NCBI RefSeq assembly: GCF_018141425.1
Contig: NZ_CP058561.1
Span: forward strand, 2,418,001-2,482,000
Length of the DNA stretch: 64,000 bases
Reading direction: 5' to 3'
Source of the DNA: Vallitalea guaymasensis
GTDB lineage: Bacteria; Bacillota; Clostridia; Lachnospirales; Vallitaleaceae
Shown: positions 17,472 to 26,261 of the stretch, piece by piece
Layout of the letters: the number at the start of each line of letters is the position of its first letter
How positions within the stretch are numbered: the stretch's first letter is position 1
Notes under the pieces: model-generated
Seen by the model: the letters and a program-made list of their open reading frames with translations, nothing else
Databases searched by the model: none
What the model was told of the DNA's origin: nothing
Position numbers and translations under genes: made by a program

Positions 17472-18272
17472 TTAGTTCATAGGTATAACTATATTTATCT
17501 CATAAGAATCATCTACTTCTTTTACCTTATAATCAATATCAATACCTGAACTCTCCATCATATCAACTGCCTGCTTAATAGTATTAGTAAATATTCTTAT
17601 ATCTTTTAGATATCTTTTTACCTTTGCTTTATCTTTCTTGTTTACTTGTTCAATTAATCTATTTAATGTTCTATCAATTAACTCTTCAGTTTTTTTAACG
17701 TTCAGAGATTGTTCAACTACTTTATTAAGAATATTAAGCTGTAACTCTTCATTAGGTAATTTTAATAAAGCTCTAGCATGTCTCTCAGACAAACTGTTAT
17801 CAAGTAGAACTTTTTTGACATTATTACTTAATTTAAGTAATCTTAACTTGTTAGCTATGGTAGATTGGCTTTTACCTACTTGTTTAGCAACCTCATCCTG
17901 TGTTAAATCATAATCATTGATTAGATTATAATAGCCTTCTGCTTCTTCAATATAATTAAGATTTTCTCTTTGTAAGTTTTCTACTAATGCTATAACAGCA
18001 CTATCTTTATCATTTACATCAATAACAATTGCAGGTATCTCTGTAAGACCAGCTAATTTACTAGCTCTCAATCTTCGTTCACCAGCGATAAGTTCATAAT
18101 ATTCATCATTAATCCGTCTAACACTAATAGGCTGCATTATTCCAAATTCTTTAATTGAATTAGCTAATTCATCTAACATTAATTTATCGAATACTCTTCT
18201 AGGCTGATATGGATTAGGTCTAATATTATTAACAGAAATGAAGGTTACATTATATTCATTAATCATACTCAA
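17472..18272 (-). CDS. noc: Noc-like ParB paralogue (nucleoid occlusion protein)
   Basis: A 266-residue ParB-family protein, the second in the window. It has RPNPYQPRRVFDKLMLDEL, the CTP-loop GERRLRASKLAGLTEIP, LVENLQRENLNYIEEAEGY, the helix-turn-helix LTQDEVAKQVGKSQSTIANKLRLL and SLSERHARALL. Its place next to rsmG-mnmG-mnmE matches noc in Bacillus, where the protein coats DNA at Noc boxes and blocks division over the nucleoid. A TTG start at 18272 has GAGG at good spacing; an ATG at 18266 is the alternative. A Noc-box-like sequence lies about 290 bases upstream. Role inferred from synteny and family. Confidence 0.85.
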   Translation of the reverse strand: MSMINEYNVTFISVNNIRPNPYQPRRVFDKLMLDELANSIKEFGIMQPISVRRINDEYYELIAGERRLRASKLAGLTEIPAIVIDVNDKDSAVIALVENLQRENLNYIEEAEGYYNLINDYDLTQDEVAKQVGKSQSTIANKLRLLKLSNNVKKVLLDNSLSERHARALLKLPNEELQLNILNKVVEQSLNVKKTEELIDRTLNRLIEQVNKKDKAKVKRYLKDIRIFTNTIKQAVDMMESSGIDIDYKVKEVDDSYEINIVIPMN

Positions 18273-18564
18273 AACTATTCCTCTCTTCTTTAGTTAATTT
18301 ATTTATATTAAGATGTTCAGGGAACACCCTCTGCATTAAGAGCTAATATAATTTTGATTTTAATAAATTACACTAATTGTATTTTAAAATCTATCTTATT
18401 ACATATCATTATAATAATTCTCAAACATTAATACCCATTTAAATTCTATACAAAATATAATAATTAGGATGTTGAAAATATCATGTATAGAAAATCATTA
18501 AACATTATTTTTCTCTATTTTATCTTATACTTATTATATCAAAAATCCTAACAAAATCAAAATT
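18273..18564. other. Intergenic region upstream of noc
   Basis: AT-rich, containing an imperfect dyad AGGGAACACCCT around 18320-18331. No gene recognised. It probably carries the noc promoter, which I could not assign. Confidence 0.5.
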
Positions 18565-18578
18565 ATTTCCCAGGAAAT
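18565..18578. promoter_or_regulatory. Noc-box-like site near noc
   Basis: ATTTCCCAGGAAAT differs by one base from the Bacillus Noc-binding sequence ATTTCCCGGGAAAT. It lies between rsmG and noc, ending 6 bases short of the rsmG stop. Confidence 0.55.
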
Positions 18579-18583
18579 ATTAT

Positions 18584-19303
18584 TTATCTCAAAGGATTTT
18601 TCTTAGGTTTACCAGCTTTTCTTGGATATTTATTAGGCGTAATCTTTTCCTTTTTAATAAGAACAAATGATCTTTCTATCTCAGAAAAAGGAATTTCAAC
18701 ATTCTGGGTTTCTTCTAAAAATCCTCCTAATTTACTGATAGCATTTCTAGATATTTCAATCTCATCACTTGATTTACTGGATTTATAAGGTATAAAATAA
18801 CCTCCACATCTAACAAATGGAATACAATACTCACTAAGAACAGATAAATCTGCAACTGCTCTTGATACACATATATCAAATTGCTCTCTATAAATATCAG
18901 TATTACCTAGATCTTCAGCTCTTGAATGAATACATACAATATCATCAAGTAACAGTTCATCTATAACATTTGACAAAAAATTAATTCTTTTATTAAGAGA
19001 ATCAACCAATGTCACCTTAAGATGAGGATATACTATCTTGAGGGGGATACCTGGAAATCCTGCCCCTGTACCTAAATCAATCAAGCTGTTGCTTATACTT
19101 AGGTCCATAACATTTTTTATAGCTATACTATCCAAAAAATGCTTGATGATAACTTCTTGTTCATCCACAATAGAAGTAAGATTGATCTTATTATTCCATT
19201 CAATCAACATCTCATAATATTTATCAAATTGTTTTACCTGATTATCTGTTAGTTTAAAACCTAATTTCTCTGCACCTTCTATTAGTATATGATTGTATCT
19301 CAT
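18584..19303 (-). CDS. rsmG: 16S rRNA (guanine-527 N7) methyltransferase RsmG
   Basis: Methylates G527 of 16S rRNA using S-adenosylmethionine. The 239-residue product has the SAM-binding motif SLIDLGTGAGFPGIPLKI, the upstream YYEMLIEWNNKINLTSI that marks the family, and the conserved DICVSRAVADLSVL. The C-terminal tail KYPRKAGKPKKNPL is the usual RsmG ending. It lies downstream of mnmG in the ancestral mnmE-mnmG-rsmG-noc order. Length normal. Confidence 0.97.
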   Translation of the reverse strand: MRYNHILIEGAEKLGFKLTDNQVKQFDKYYEMLIEWNNKINLTSIVDEQEVIIKHFLDSIAIKNVMDLSISNSLIDLGTGAGFPGIPLKIVYPHLKVTLVDSLNKRINFLSNVIDELLLDDIVCIHSRAEDLGNTDIYREQFDICVSRAVADLSVLSEYCIPFVRCGGYFIPYKSSKSSDEIEISRNAISKLGGFLEETQNVEIPFSEIERSFVLIKKEKITPNKYPRKAGKPKKNPLR

Positions 19304-19352
19304 ATCATCATCCTAACTTATTATTATTTATAGCTTATAGGTATCCATTAAC

Positions 19353-21242
19353 CTAAGAATTATAATTTCTTCTTAGTTGTTCAAGATACACTAATAATAC
19401 AGATATATCTGCTGGTGACACACCTGATATACGAGACGCTTGACCTATAGACCTTGGTTTGACACTATTAAGTTTTTGCATAGCCTCTATTCTAAGTCCT
19501 TTTATATCTTCATAATTCAAATCATCTGGTAGATATTTTTTCTCTAACTTCTTGAACTGTGTAACTTGCTTTTGTTGACGACTTATATATCCCTCATACT
19601 TAAGAGAAATATTAACTTGTTCTATTACATCTGGTTCAAGTTGTGGTCTACTCTTATCAATTTCTCCTAATACATCATAATTAAGCTCTGGACGTCTAAG
19701 TAATTCAGCTAATGTACTGCCAGAACGTAATGTAGAGCTATCATACTTTTCTAAAAAGTCATTAACCTCTTTATTAGCACCTACCGTAGTATTCTTCAAT
19801 CTATTTATTTCTTCATCTATCTTCTTATCTTTTTCTATAACACTATTATGTCTTTCATCGGAGATCAATCCTACTTTGTGACCTATTGATGATAATCTAA
19901 TATCTGCATTATCCTGTCTTAACAATAATCTATATTCAGCTCTTGATGTCATCATTCTATAAGGCTCATTAGTACCTTTTGTAACCAGATCATCAATAAG
20001 AACTCCTATATAGGCATCAGACCTATCCAACACTATCTGTTCTTTTCCTAATATCTTCATACTAGCATTAATACCAGCTATAAGCCCTTGTGCAGCTGCT
20101 TCTTCGTATCCTGAACTTCCATTGAACTGCCCCGCACTATATAGACCAGAGATATTCTTGAACTCAAGTGTAGAATTTAATTGTAAAGGATTGATACAAT
20201 CATATTCAATAGCATAACCTGGTCGCATGATTACACATTTTTCTAAACCTGGAAGAGTTCTTAACATATCTCTTTGAACATCTTCTGGAAGAGAACTTGA
20301 CATTCCTTGAACATACATCTCATTAGTATATTCACCTTCTGGCTCTAGAAAAACTTGATGTCTCTCTTTATCCTGGAATCTAACAACTTTATCTTCTATG
20401 GAAGGGCAATATCTTGGACCCGTACCCTCTATAACTCCACTGTAAAGAGGTGATCTATCAAGATTTTTCTTAATGATACTATGAGTATCTGCATTAGTAT
20501 AAGTTAACCAGCATGATATTTGGTCTCTCTTGATTTCCTCTTCTGTATTCATGAATGAGAATGGAACAATTCTTTCGTCACCTTTTTGTTCATCCATTTT
20601 ATTAAAATCAACTGTACTCTTGTCAATTCTTGAAGGAGTACCAGTTTTGAATCTGTACATCTCAATTCCCAAATTTCTTAGACTATCAGTAAGATGATTA
20701 GCTGCAAGCAGACCATTGGGTCCACTATTAATACTAACCTCCCCATATATACAACGTGCCTTTAGATAGGTTCCACTAGCAATTATTACTGTTTTGCTAT
20801 TAAATACAGCACCTGAAATAGTTTTTACTCCTGTAATTTTACCATCTTCAGCTATTATATCAGTTACTTCACTTTGTTTTATAGTTAGGTGTGAAGTGTT
20901 TTCTAAGATTATTTTCATTTCCTTGGAATAGGTAAATTTGTCTGCTTGAGCTCTTAGAGAATGAACTGCAGGACCTTTACCAGTATTCAGCATCCTTGAT
21001 TGTAAATACGTTTTATCAATATTTTTACCCATTTCACCACCTAGAGCATCTATTTCACGAACTAGATGACCTTTTGATGTTCCTCCTATACTAGGATTAC
21101 ATGGCATCATGGCTATACTATCTAAACTTACCGAGAATATAACTGTTTCAAGACCTAATCTGGCAGCAGCTAAAGCGGCTTCACACCCTGCATGTCCAGC
21201 ACCTATAACAGCTACATCGTAATTTCCTTCAATATAACTCAT
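19353..21242 (-). CDS. mnmG: tRNA uridine-34 5-carboxymethylaminomethyl synthesis enzyme MnmG
   Basis: FAD-dependent partner of MnmE that modifies the wobble uridine of several tRNAs. The 629-residue protein has the dinucleotide fold [44 protein letters not shown], and [19 protein letters not shown] near the second FAD contact. Its C-terminal helical domain includes ISRQQKQV. The second ATG (21242) is favoured because AAAGGAG lies 9 bases before it, against 3 for the first ATG at 21248. It follows mnmE on the same strand after a structured 150-base spacer. Confidence 0.98.
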   Translation of the reverse strand: MSYIEGNYDVAVIGAGHAGCEAALAAARLGLETVIFSVSLDSIAMMPCNPSIGGTSKGHLVREIDALGGEMGKNIDKTYLQSRMLNTGKGPAVHSLRAQADKFTYSKEMKIILENTSHLTIKQSEVTDIIAEDGKITGVKTISGAVFNSKTVIIASGTYLKARCIYGEVSINSGPNGLLAANHLTDSLRNLGIEMYRFKTGTPSRIDKSTVDFNKMDEQKGDERIVPFSFMNTEEEIKRDQISCWLTYTNADTHSIIKKNLDRSPLYSGVIEGTGPRYCPSIEDKVVRFQDKERHQVFLEPEGEYTNEMYVQGMSSSLPEDVQRDMLRTLPGLEKCVIMRPGYAIEYDCINPLQLNSTLEFKNISGLYSAGQFNGSSGYEEAAAQGLIAGINASMKILGKEQIVLDRSDAYIGVLIDDLVTKGTNEPYRMMTSRAEYRLLLRQDNADIRLSSIGHKVGLISDERHNSVIEKDKKIDEEINRLKNTTVGANKEVNDFLEKYDSSTLRSGSTLAELLRRPELNYDVLGEIDKSRPQLEPDVIEQVNISLKYEGYISRQQKQVTQFKKLEKKYLPDDLNYEDIKGLRIEAMQKLNSVKPRSIGQASRISGVSPADISVLLVYLEQLRRNYNS

Positions 21243-21308
21243 ATACATTAACTCCTTTTACATAAACTCTAGTCCATCAAGGCTATCAGGATAAATAAAA
21301 CTTATTTG

Positions 21309-21460
21309 CTCAACTTTCCCACCTTTAATTTAATGCAGGTAAATTAAGGGTTATAGGTTTGGTTTACAGAATAAAAAGATAGAAGAAACACCTATATTTT
21401 TATTCTATAAAGCCTTTTAATTAGCTTACCTGCATAATATATTGAAGTGGGAAAGTTGAG
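21309..21460. repeat. Nested inverted repeat between mnmE and mnmG
   Basis: Three concentric stems occur: CTCAACTTTCCCAC (21309-21322) with GTGGGAAAGTTGAG (21447-21460), TGCAGGTAA (21334-21342) with TTACCTGCA (21426-21434), and AGAATAAAAA (21368-21377) with TTTTTATTCT (21397-21406). All three are perfect. The right edge abuts the mnmE stop. It lacks a T-run, so it does not look like a standard terminator. It may be an RNA processing structure or an intergenic repeat element. Confidence 0.85.
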
Positions 21461-22843
21461 TTATTTACCTAAACAAAACTGACTAAAAATTTGATGAATA
21501 ATATCATCACTAACACTATCTCCTGTAATCTCTCCTAGATAATCGTAAGAATTCTTTAGATCAATAGACCAACAATCCTCAGGCATACCCATTTCTATTG
21601 ATTCCTTAACAGAATTCAAACTATCTATTGCATTCTCAAGAGACACTTTATGTCGTATATTGGTAATATACAAATTATCATTAAAATTGATATCACCAAT
21701 TAAAAACATATCTTTTATAGCCTTTTCTATATCATCTAAGCCTTTATTATCTTTCAACGATGTAGATATAACTTTAGTATTCTTAACTTCCTCATTAACA
21801 AATTCTTCTGTTATTCTAACAGGAAGATCAATCTTATTCAATAAAACAATTGTTTTTTTATTTTTGATCAGATTAAATATATATCTATCTTCTTCAGTCA
21901 AATCACTTGAAGCATCCAACATCATTATAACCAAGTCAGCTTCTTGAACCAATTCTTCTGATTTATTAACACCAATCTTTTCAACGATATCTTCTGTTTC
22001 TCTAATTCCAGCTGTATCAATTATTCTAAGTGGTATACCTTTTATATTCATATACTCTTCTAGGACATCTCTAGTTGTACCTGCTACATCAGTCACAATA
22101 GCTCTATCTTCATTTAATAACGCATTCATAAGGGAAGATTTACCCACATTTGGTTTACCCACTATGACTGTTTTAATACCTTCTCTAATAATTTTACCAT
22201 CATCAGCTGAATTTAACAGTTTACTAACTTTTTCTTTTATCCCATCAAGATTATTTAACACCATATCTTCGCCTAATTCTTCATAATCATACTCTGGATA
22301 ATCTATAGATGCTTCTATATGAGCTATCAATTCTATCAATTTACTTCTTATATTCTTTATTTCCCGGTAAATATTACCTTTTAATTGATTAACAGAGCTT
22401 TCCAAAGATAGTTCAGTTTTTGCGTTTATAATATCTATAACGGCTTCTGCACTTGATAAATCCATTCTTCCGTTTAAAAATGCTCTTTTAGTGAATTCCC
22501 CAGGTTCAGCCAATCTTGCTCCATTTGATAAAACCAAATGAAGTATCTTTTGCATTACTATGACCCCACCATGACAATTAATTTCAATTATATTTTCTTT
22601 CGTATACGTATTAGGTTCTTTCATAACAGATACAAGCACTTCGTCAATTATTTCATTTGACTCTGGATTAATTATATTACCATAATGGATTGTATGTGTT
22701 TTCTGTTCTATCAACATTTTTTTCTTTTTTGAAACAAATAATTTGTCTGCAATGATAATAGCATCTTCTCCACTTATTCTAATAATACCAATACCTGATG
22801 CAGATAATGAAGTAGATATAGCTGCTATTGTATTATTTACCAT
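21461..22843 (-). CDS. mnmE: tRNA modification GTPase MnmE
   Basis: GTPase that acts with MnmG on wobble uridines. The 460-residue protein has the N-terminal folate-binding domain (INCHGGVIVMQKIL, PGEFTKRAFLNGRMDLSSAEAV) and a G domain inserted in the helical domain with GKPNVGKSSLMNALL, DVAGTTRDV, DTAGIRE and LNKIDL. The C-terminal CLGK matches the required CxGK motif. AAGGAGA precedes the ATG. A terminator separates it from jag. Confidence 0.98.
   Translation of the reverse strand: MVNNTIAAISTSLSASGIGIIRISGEDAIIIADKLFVSKKKKMLIEQKTHTIHYGNIINPESNEIIDEVLVSVMKEPNTYTKENIIEINCHGGVIVMQKILHLVLSNGARLAEPGEFTKRAFLNGRMDLSSAEAVIDIINAKTELSLESSVNQLKGNIYREIKNIRSKLIELIAHIEASIDYPEYDYEELGEDMVLNNLDGIKEKVSKLLNSADDGKIIREGIKTVIVGKPNVGKSSLMNALLNEDRAIVTDVAGTTRDVLEEYMNIKGIPLRIIDTAGIRETEDIVEKIGVNKSEELVQEADLVIMMLDASSDLTEEDRYIFNLIKNKKTIVLLNKIDLPVRITEEFVNEEVKNTKVISTSLKDNKGLDDIEKAIKDMFLIGDINFNDNLYITNIRHKVSLENAIDSLNSVKESIEMGMPEDCWSIDLKNSYDYLGEITGDSVSDDIIHQIFSQFCLGK
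22359..22372. promoter_or_regulatory. Noc-box-like site inside mnmE
   Basis: ATTTCCCGGTAAAT, one mismatch to ATTTCCCGGGAAAT. It is within coding sequence, as many Noc sites are in Bacillus. Confidence 0.4.
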
Positions 22844-22880
22844 AACAAATCTCCTTTTTGCTTATTTCCTATATTATCAT

Positions 22881-22907
22881 AAAAAACCCATGCTCGTAAG
22901 CTTGGGT
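22881..22907 (-). terminator. Terminator after jag
   Basis: On the minus strand AGCTTGGGT-class arms (22899-22907 with 22886-22894, one mismatch) are followed by TTTTTT (complement of 22881-22886). It separates the rpmH-to-jag operon from mnmE. Confidence 0.75.
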
Positions 22908-22940
22908 CTTTATAAAGACGGGAGCTTAGGCCCCCTTTTA

Positions 22941-23570
22941 TTACTTTTTGAAATTATTAGGTGTAATTACTACTTTTCTAAATGGTTCTTCTCCCTCACT
23001 ATGAGTATCTACATATTTATCATTCTGCAATGTGGAATGAATTATTCGTCTTTCATAAGGATTCATAGGCTCTAGGCTAAATTTTCTATTAGTCTTTCTT
23101 ACTTTATAAGATAAATTCTTAGCTAAATTCTCAAGAGTCTCTTTTCTTCTTTCACGATAATTCTCTGTATCCAATTTAACTCTTACATACTTATCCGATT
23201 CCTTATTAACTACCAAACTTACTAAGTATTGTAACGAATCCAGTGTTTGCCCTCTTTTACCAATAAGAACTCCCATGCTTGGACCACTTAACTCAATATC
23301 CAAGTTCTGCTCTTTTAGTTGAGCCACAATTTCAACTTTTAGATTCATTACCCTAAATATATTTTCTAAAAACTCAGTAGCTACATCAGATAAATTTATT
23401 TTTTTAGTAACTTTAACTTTAGCTAATTTTGAACTAAACAAACCAAGTAAACCAGTTGGACCTTTATCGATAACTTCAATGTTAACTTTATCACTTGTAG
23501 TCCCCAATTCGATTAATGCCTCAGTTATAGCATCATTAACGTTTTTTCCTGTTTTTTCAACAAAATTCAT
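22941..23570 (-). CDS. jag: RNA-binding protein Jag/KhpB (EloR)
   Basis: A 209-residue protein with three parts. The N-terminal Jag domain begins NFVEKTGKNVNDAITEALIELG. A KH domain has SGPSMGVLIGKRGQTLDSLQYLVSLVVNK (GxxG is GKRG). A C-terminal R3H domain ends in EPMNPYERRIIHSTLQNDKYVDTHSEGEEPFRKVVI. The family binds RNA together with KhpA and influences cell elongation in Gram-positives. It follows yidC, its usual partner. AAGGAGG precedes the ATG. Confidence 0.96.
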   Translation of the reverse strand: MNFVEKTGKNVNDAITEALIELGTTSDKVNIEVIDKGPTGLLGLFSSKLAKVKVTKKINLSDVATEFLENIFRVMNLKVEIVAQLKEQNLDIELSGPSMGVLIGKRGQTLDSLQYLVSLVVNKESDKYVRVKLDTENYRERRKETLENLAKNLSYKVRKTNRKFSLEPMNPYERRIIHSTLQNDKYVDTHSEGEEPFRKVVITPNNFKK

Positions 23571-23748
23571 TTTAGAACTTTCCTCCTTAAATTTTATATA
23601 TTCAACTTTTATACAAACATAAACTATTCAATTTTAAAATCCAAAAATAAAAGTTGTATATATAATAAAGCTATCCTATGGATTTTATAAACATTACAAA
23701 CTATGGTGAGTTCTATTTTGTTTTATAAATTATGCGAAATTTATTAGG

Positions 23749-24723
23749 TTATTTTTTGTCTTTTTTAAGATGATTGTTGATTACAATTTGTTGTACTAAT
23801 TGGAAAGAACTACTTGTTAACCAATAAAGACCTAAACCAGCTGGCATTGTAACAACGAAGAATACTGTAATAAGAGGCATAGTATACATCATAGTCTTAT
23901 TAGTAGCAGCTTGTTTTTCGTCCATATTTTTATTATTACTGCTCATTGTAGTCTTAGAAACTAAAAACTGAACAACAACATTCAATACTGGTATTAAGAG
24001 ACCAATAGACATTAAGTCAGGCTTGTCTGCTAAATTGATGCCTAAGAAATAGTTAATATCCGTTAACTGATTTACAAGTGGTGCAATCTTATCTCCAACT
24101 GAATTAAAGTGGTCAGTAAACTTAGTCCAATCAGATGAACTAAAAGTACTTAATAGATCTATAACTTTATCGTTAGAAGCTATATCAAAATTCTTAACTG
24201 GTATTTTAGCAGCCTCATTCAAACTTGTAATATAATCTCCAAAACCTGCTACACCTCTTACGCTAGCTATTATACTAAGGTAAATACCTTTTATGCTCAT
24301 GATATAAGCTGGTATATTTCTGAGAACTTGAAATAATGACATGATAATAGGAAATTGAATTAATAATGGTAAACATCCTCCAAAAGGACTTACATTATGT
24401 TCTTGATATAACTGGCTCATTTCCATTCTCATCTTATTTTGAGATTCTGCATCTTTTTTATTTTTATACTTGTCTTGTATTTTCTTTAGCTTTGGTTGAA
24501 TTGCTTGCATACCAATCATTGATTTTTGTTGTTTAAAAGCTAAAGGCAACATTAATAATCTAATAATAACAGTAAATAATATGATACTGATTCCCAAAGA
24601 TTCAATACCTATTGCACTAAATAAATTATATATAGCGTCCATAATCGCACCAAAAACTTTAGCTATTGGACCTATTATAAATGAACTGCTCTGTGTTAGA
24701 ACAACAATATTCGACAATAACAT
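23749..24723 (-). CDS. yidC: Membrane protein insertase YidC/SpoIIIJ
   Basis: Inserts and folds membrane proteins with or without Sec. The 324-residue product has five to six predicted membrane segments, starting with the region around FSAIGIESLGISIILFTVIIRLLMLPLAF and the cytosolic loop KQQKSMIGMQAIQPKLKKIQ. The hydrophilic-groove Arg is probably in VIIRLLMLP. The ATG at 24723 has TTAGGAGGAAC upstream; an in-frame start at 24768 would overlap yidD and lacks a ribosome site. A lysine-rich tail (HLKKDKK) ends the protein. Synteny rnpA-yidD-yidC-jag is ancestral. Confidence 0.97.
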   Translation of the reverse strand: MLLSNIVVLTQSSSFIIGPIAKVFGAIMDAIYNLFSAIGIESLGISIILFTVIIRLLMLPLAFKQQKSMIGMQAIQPKLKKIQDKYKNKKDAESQNKMRMEMSQLYQEHNVSPFGGCLPLLIQFPIIMSLFQVLRNIPAYIMSIKGIYLSIIASVRGVAGFGDYITSLNEAAKIPVKNFDIASNDKVIDLLSTFSSSDWTKFTDHFNSVGDKIAPLVNQLTDINYFLGINLADKPDLMSIGLLIPVLNVVVQFLVSKTTMSSNNKNMDEKQAATNKTMMYTMPLITVFFVVTMPAGLGLYWLTSSSFQLVQQIVINNHLKKDKK

Positions 24724-24745
24724 GAAATTAGTTCCTCCTAATATT

Positions 24746-24964
24746 TTATGGTACTGGGTCATATCCACCTTTATGGAATGGATGACATCTTAAGATTCTT
24801 TTAATACTTAACCAAGCTCCTTTTAGAAATCCATACTTGACTATAGCTTCATATGCATACGTTGAACAAGTAGGCGTATAAATACATGATGGCTTCTTTA
24901 AAGGAGAAATAAATTTTCTATAAAAAATTATAAATTTTAATGAAATATTTTTAAAGACATTCAT
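24746..24964 (-). CDS. yidD: Membrane protein insertion efficiency factor YidD
   Basis: A 72-residue protein with the YidD core [32 protein letters not shown], including the two conserved Cys, and [14 protein letters not shown]. YidD aids YidC-dependent insertion at the membrane. The ATG at 24964 has AGAGAAG at 8 bases; a GTG at 24973 would overlap the rnpA stop. It lies just after rnpA. Confidence 0.95.
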   Translation of the reverse strand: MNVFKNISLKFIIFYRKFISPLKKPSCIYTPTCSTYAYEAIVKYGFLKGAWLSIKRILRCHPFHKGGYDPVP

Positions 24965-24969
24965 ATATA

Positions 24970-25317
24970 TCACTTCTCTTTATATTCTAATAGGTTATGT
25001 TTTCTCAATAAGTTGTTTAATGATTTTTCTATATCTTTAAAACTTGCATTTGAAGAGTTGACCCTTCCTATTACAACAATATTATATCCAGTTTTTATTC
25101 TGTTCTCATTAAGCCTATAATTTTCTTTTACTAATCTAGTGACCCTATGTCTAACTACACTGTTCCCAACTTTTTTACTTACAGAGATTCCTAACCGATT
25201 AATAGAATCTCCATTACTATAAATATACATAACTAAATAGTTATTTGCAAGGGATCTACCCTTGTTAAAAACGATTTTGAAATCTTTTCTTTTCTTTAAC
25301 GATTCTGTCCTGTTCAT
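24970..25317 (-). CDS. rnpA: Ribonuclease P protein component
   Basis: The 115-residue protein subunit of RNase P, which assists the RNA subunit in maturing tRNA 5' ends. The RNR-type signature appears as [26 protein letters not shown], with the upstream [28 protein letters not shown] precedes the ATG. It follows rpmH, as in nearly all bacteria. Confidence 0.97.
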   Translation of the reverse strand: MNRTESLKKRKDFKIVFNKGRSLANNYLVMYIYSNGDSINRLGISVSKKVGNSVVRHRVTRLVKENYRLNENRIKTGYNIVVIGRVNSSNASFKDIEKSLNNLLRKHNLLEYKEK

Positions 25318-25416
25318 AAATAACTTCCTCCCATACTATAAGGTAATAAGACCTCTATTAAACCTTAAAAACAATTCAATAAATTCTAGTAAAATCAGGT
25401 TTGGAGGATAGTATAA

Positions 25417-25437
25417 AAGGCCACAAAATGAGGCCTT
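25417..25437 (-). terminator. Hairpin at the rpmH stop
   Basis: AAGGCC (25417-25422) pairs with GGCCTT (25432-25437). On the minus strand a TTTTAT follows. It lies between rpmH and rnpA, so it could act as a partial terminator that keeps rnpA expression below rpmH. Confidence 0.6.
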
Positions 25438-25570
25438 AAGCTGACAATTTTTTTCTACCTTTTGCTCTTCTTCTTGCTAAAACGCTTCTTCCACTCTTAG
25501 AACTCATTCTTTTTCTAAAACCATGTTCTCTACTTCTTTGTTTCGTTTTAGGTTGGTATGTCATTTTCAT
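25436..25570 (-). CDS. rpmH: 50S ribosomal protein L34
   Basis: A 44-residue protein, too short for common ORF cut-offs, reading [20 protein letters not shown], then [20 protein letters not shown] and KLSA. This is a full L34, a basic protein of the large subunit. AAAGGAGGTGC lies before the ATG. It is the first gene of the leftward operon leading to jag and lies next to oriC, its typical place. Confidence 0.98.
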   Translation of the reverse strand: MKMTYQPKTKQRSREHGFRKRMSSKSGRSVLARRRAKGRKKLSA

Positions 25571-25736
25571 GAATAAGCACCTCCTTTAAAATTACATAGT
25601 ATACAACAATGTTCTTTTTTATTAAATAACATGTACCATTTAATGATAAGCAATTTATCAAAATACATATAATTTACTAATACTAATGAAAAATAATAAT
25701 GCTTCATAGATTCATCTACATAAAAGCACTATTCTA

Positions 25737-25765
25737 ATTATATTAAAAAACTATCTTCTAGTCAA
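25737..25765 (-). promoter_or_regulatory. rpmH promoter
   Basis: On the minus strand TTGACT (complement of 25760-25765), 17 bases, TATAAT (complement of 25737-25742), about 170 bases upstream of rpmH. Confidence 0.85.
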
Positions 25766-25820
25766 GAAAAAAATGTTTCTAGTCAGTAGAACTATGTCTA
25801 AATAATAATCCTACAAATTT

Positions 25821-26097
25821 TTATCCACAATTTTTTTGTGTTTTTTCCACATTTTGTGGATAATATGTTAAAAACTATTTATCCACAACTGTCAATAAAA
25901 ATGTGGATAAGTCGACAATTTGTTATTGATTTACAAAAATTTACAGTTCTAATTTTAGTTATATTTATGCACATTAAAAACTATTAACAGCCTGTACATT
26001 ATTTTAATCAACACAATGTGGATAAAATTGGAGTTATCCAAGTTATCCACACTATTAACATACTATGAAACCAACTTATCAACAATTTTTATCCACA
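25821..26097. other. oriC: oriC: DnaA box cluster upstream of dnaA
   Basis: Perfect DnaA boxes TTATCCACA occur at 25821, 25879, 26043 and 26089, and in the reverse sense (TGTGGATAA) at 25855, 25902 and 26017. Variants include TTATCCAAG at 26034 and TTATCAACA at 26077. The cluster lies between the divergent rpmH and dnaA genes, where transcription direction also switches. This is the standard Firmicute origin layout. Confidence 0.95.
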
Positions 26098-26113
26098 CAT
26101 CAACATTATTTCA

Positions 26114-26142
26114 TTGAAAATTAGTTCTGTATAGCGTATTAT
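26114..26142 (+). promoter_or_regulatory. dnaA promoter
   Basis: TTGAAA at 26114-26119, 17 bases, TATTAT at 26137-26142. It directly follows the DnaA boxes, consistent with autoregulation by DnaA. Confidence 0.8.
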
Positions 26143-26261
26143 ATACTGTAGATAGTAAGATGAAAATGAATAAGTATGTTCATTTTACGGTATATTTTTA
26201 TATTATTATGATTGTATCGTTAATATGGGAAATATACCCTGAATAATGCAAAGGAGGATAT

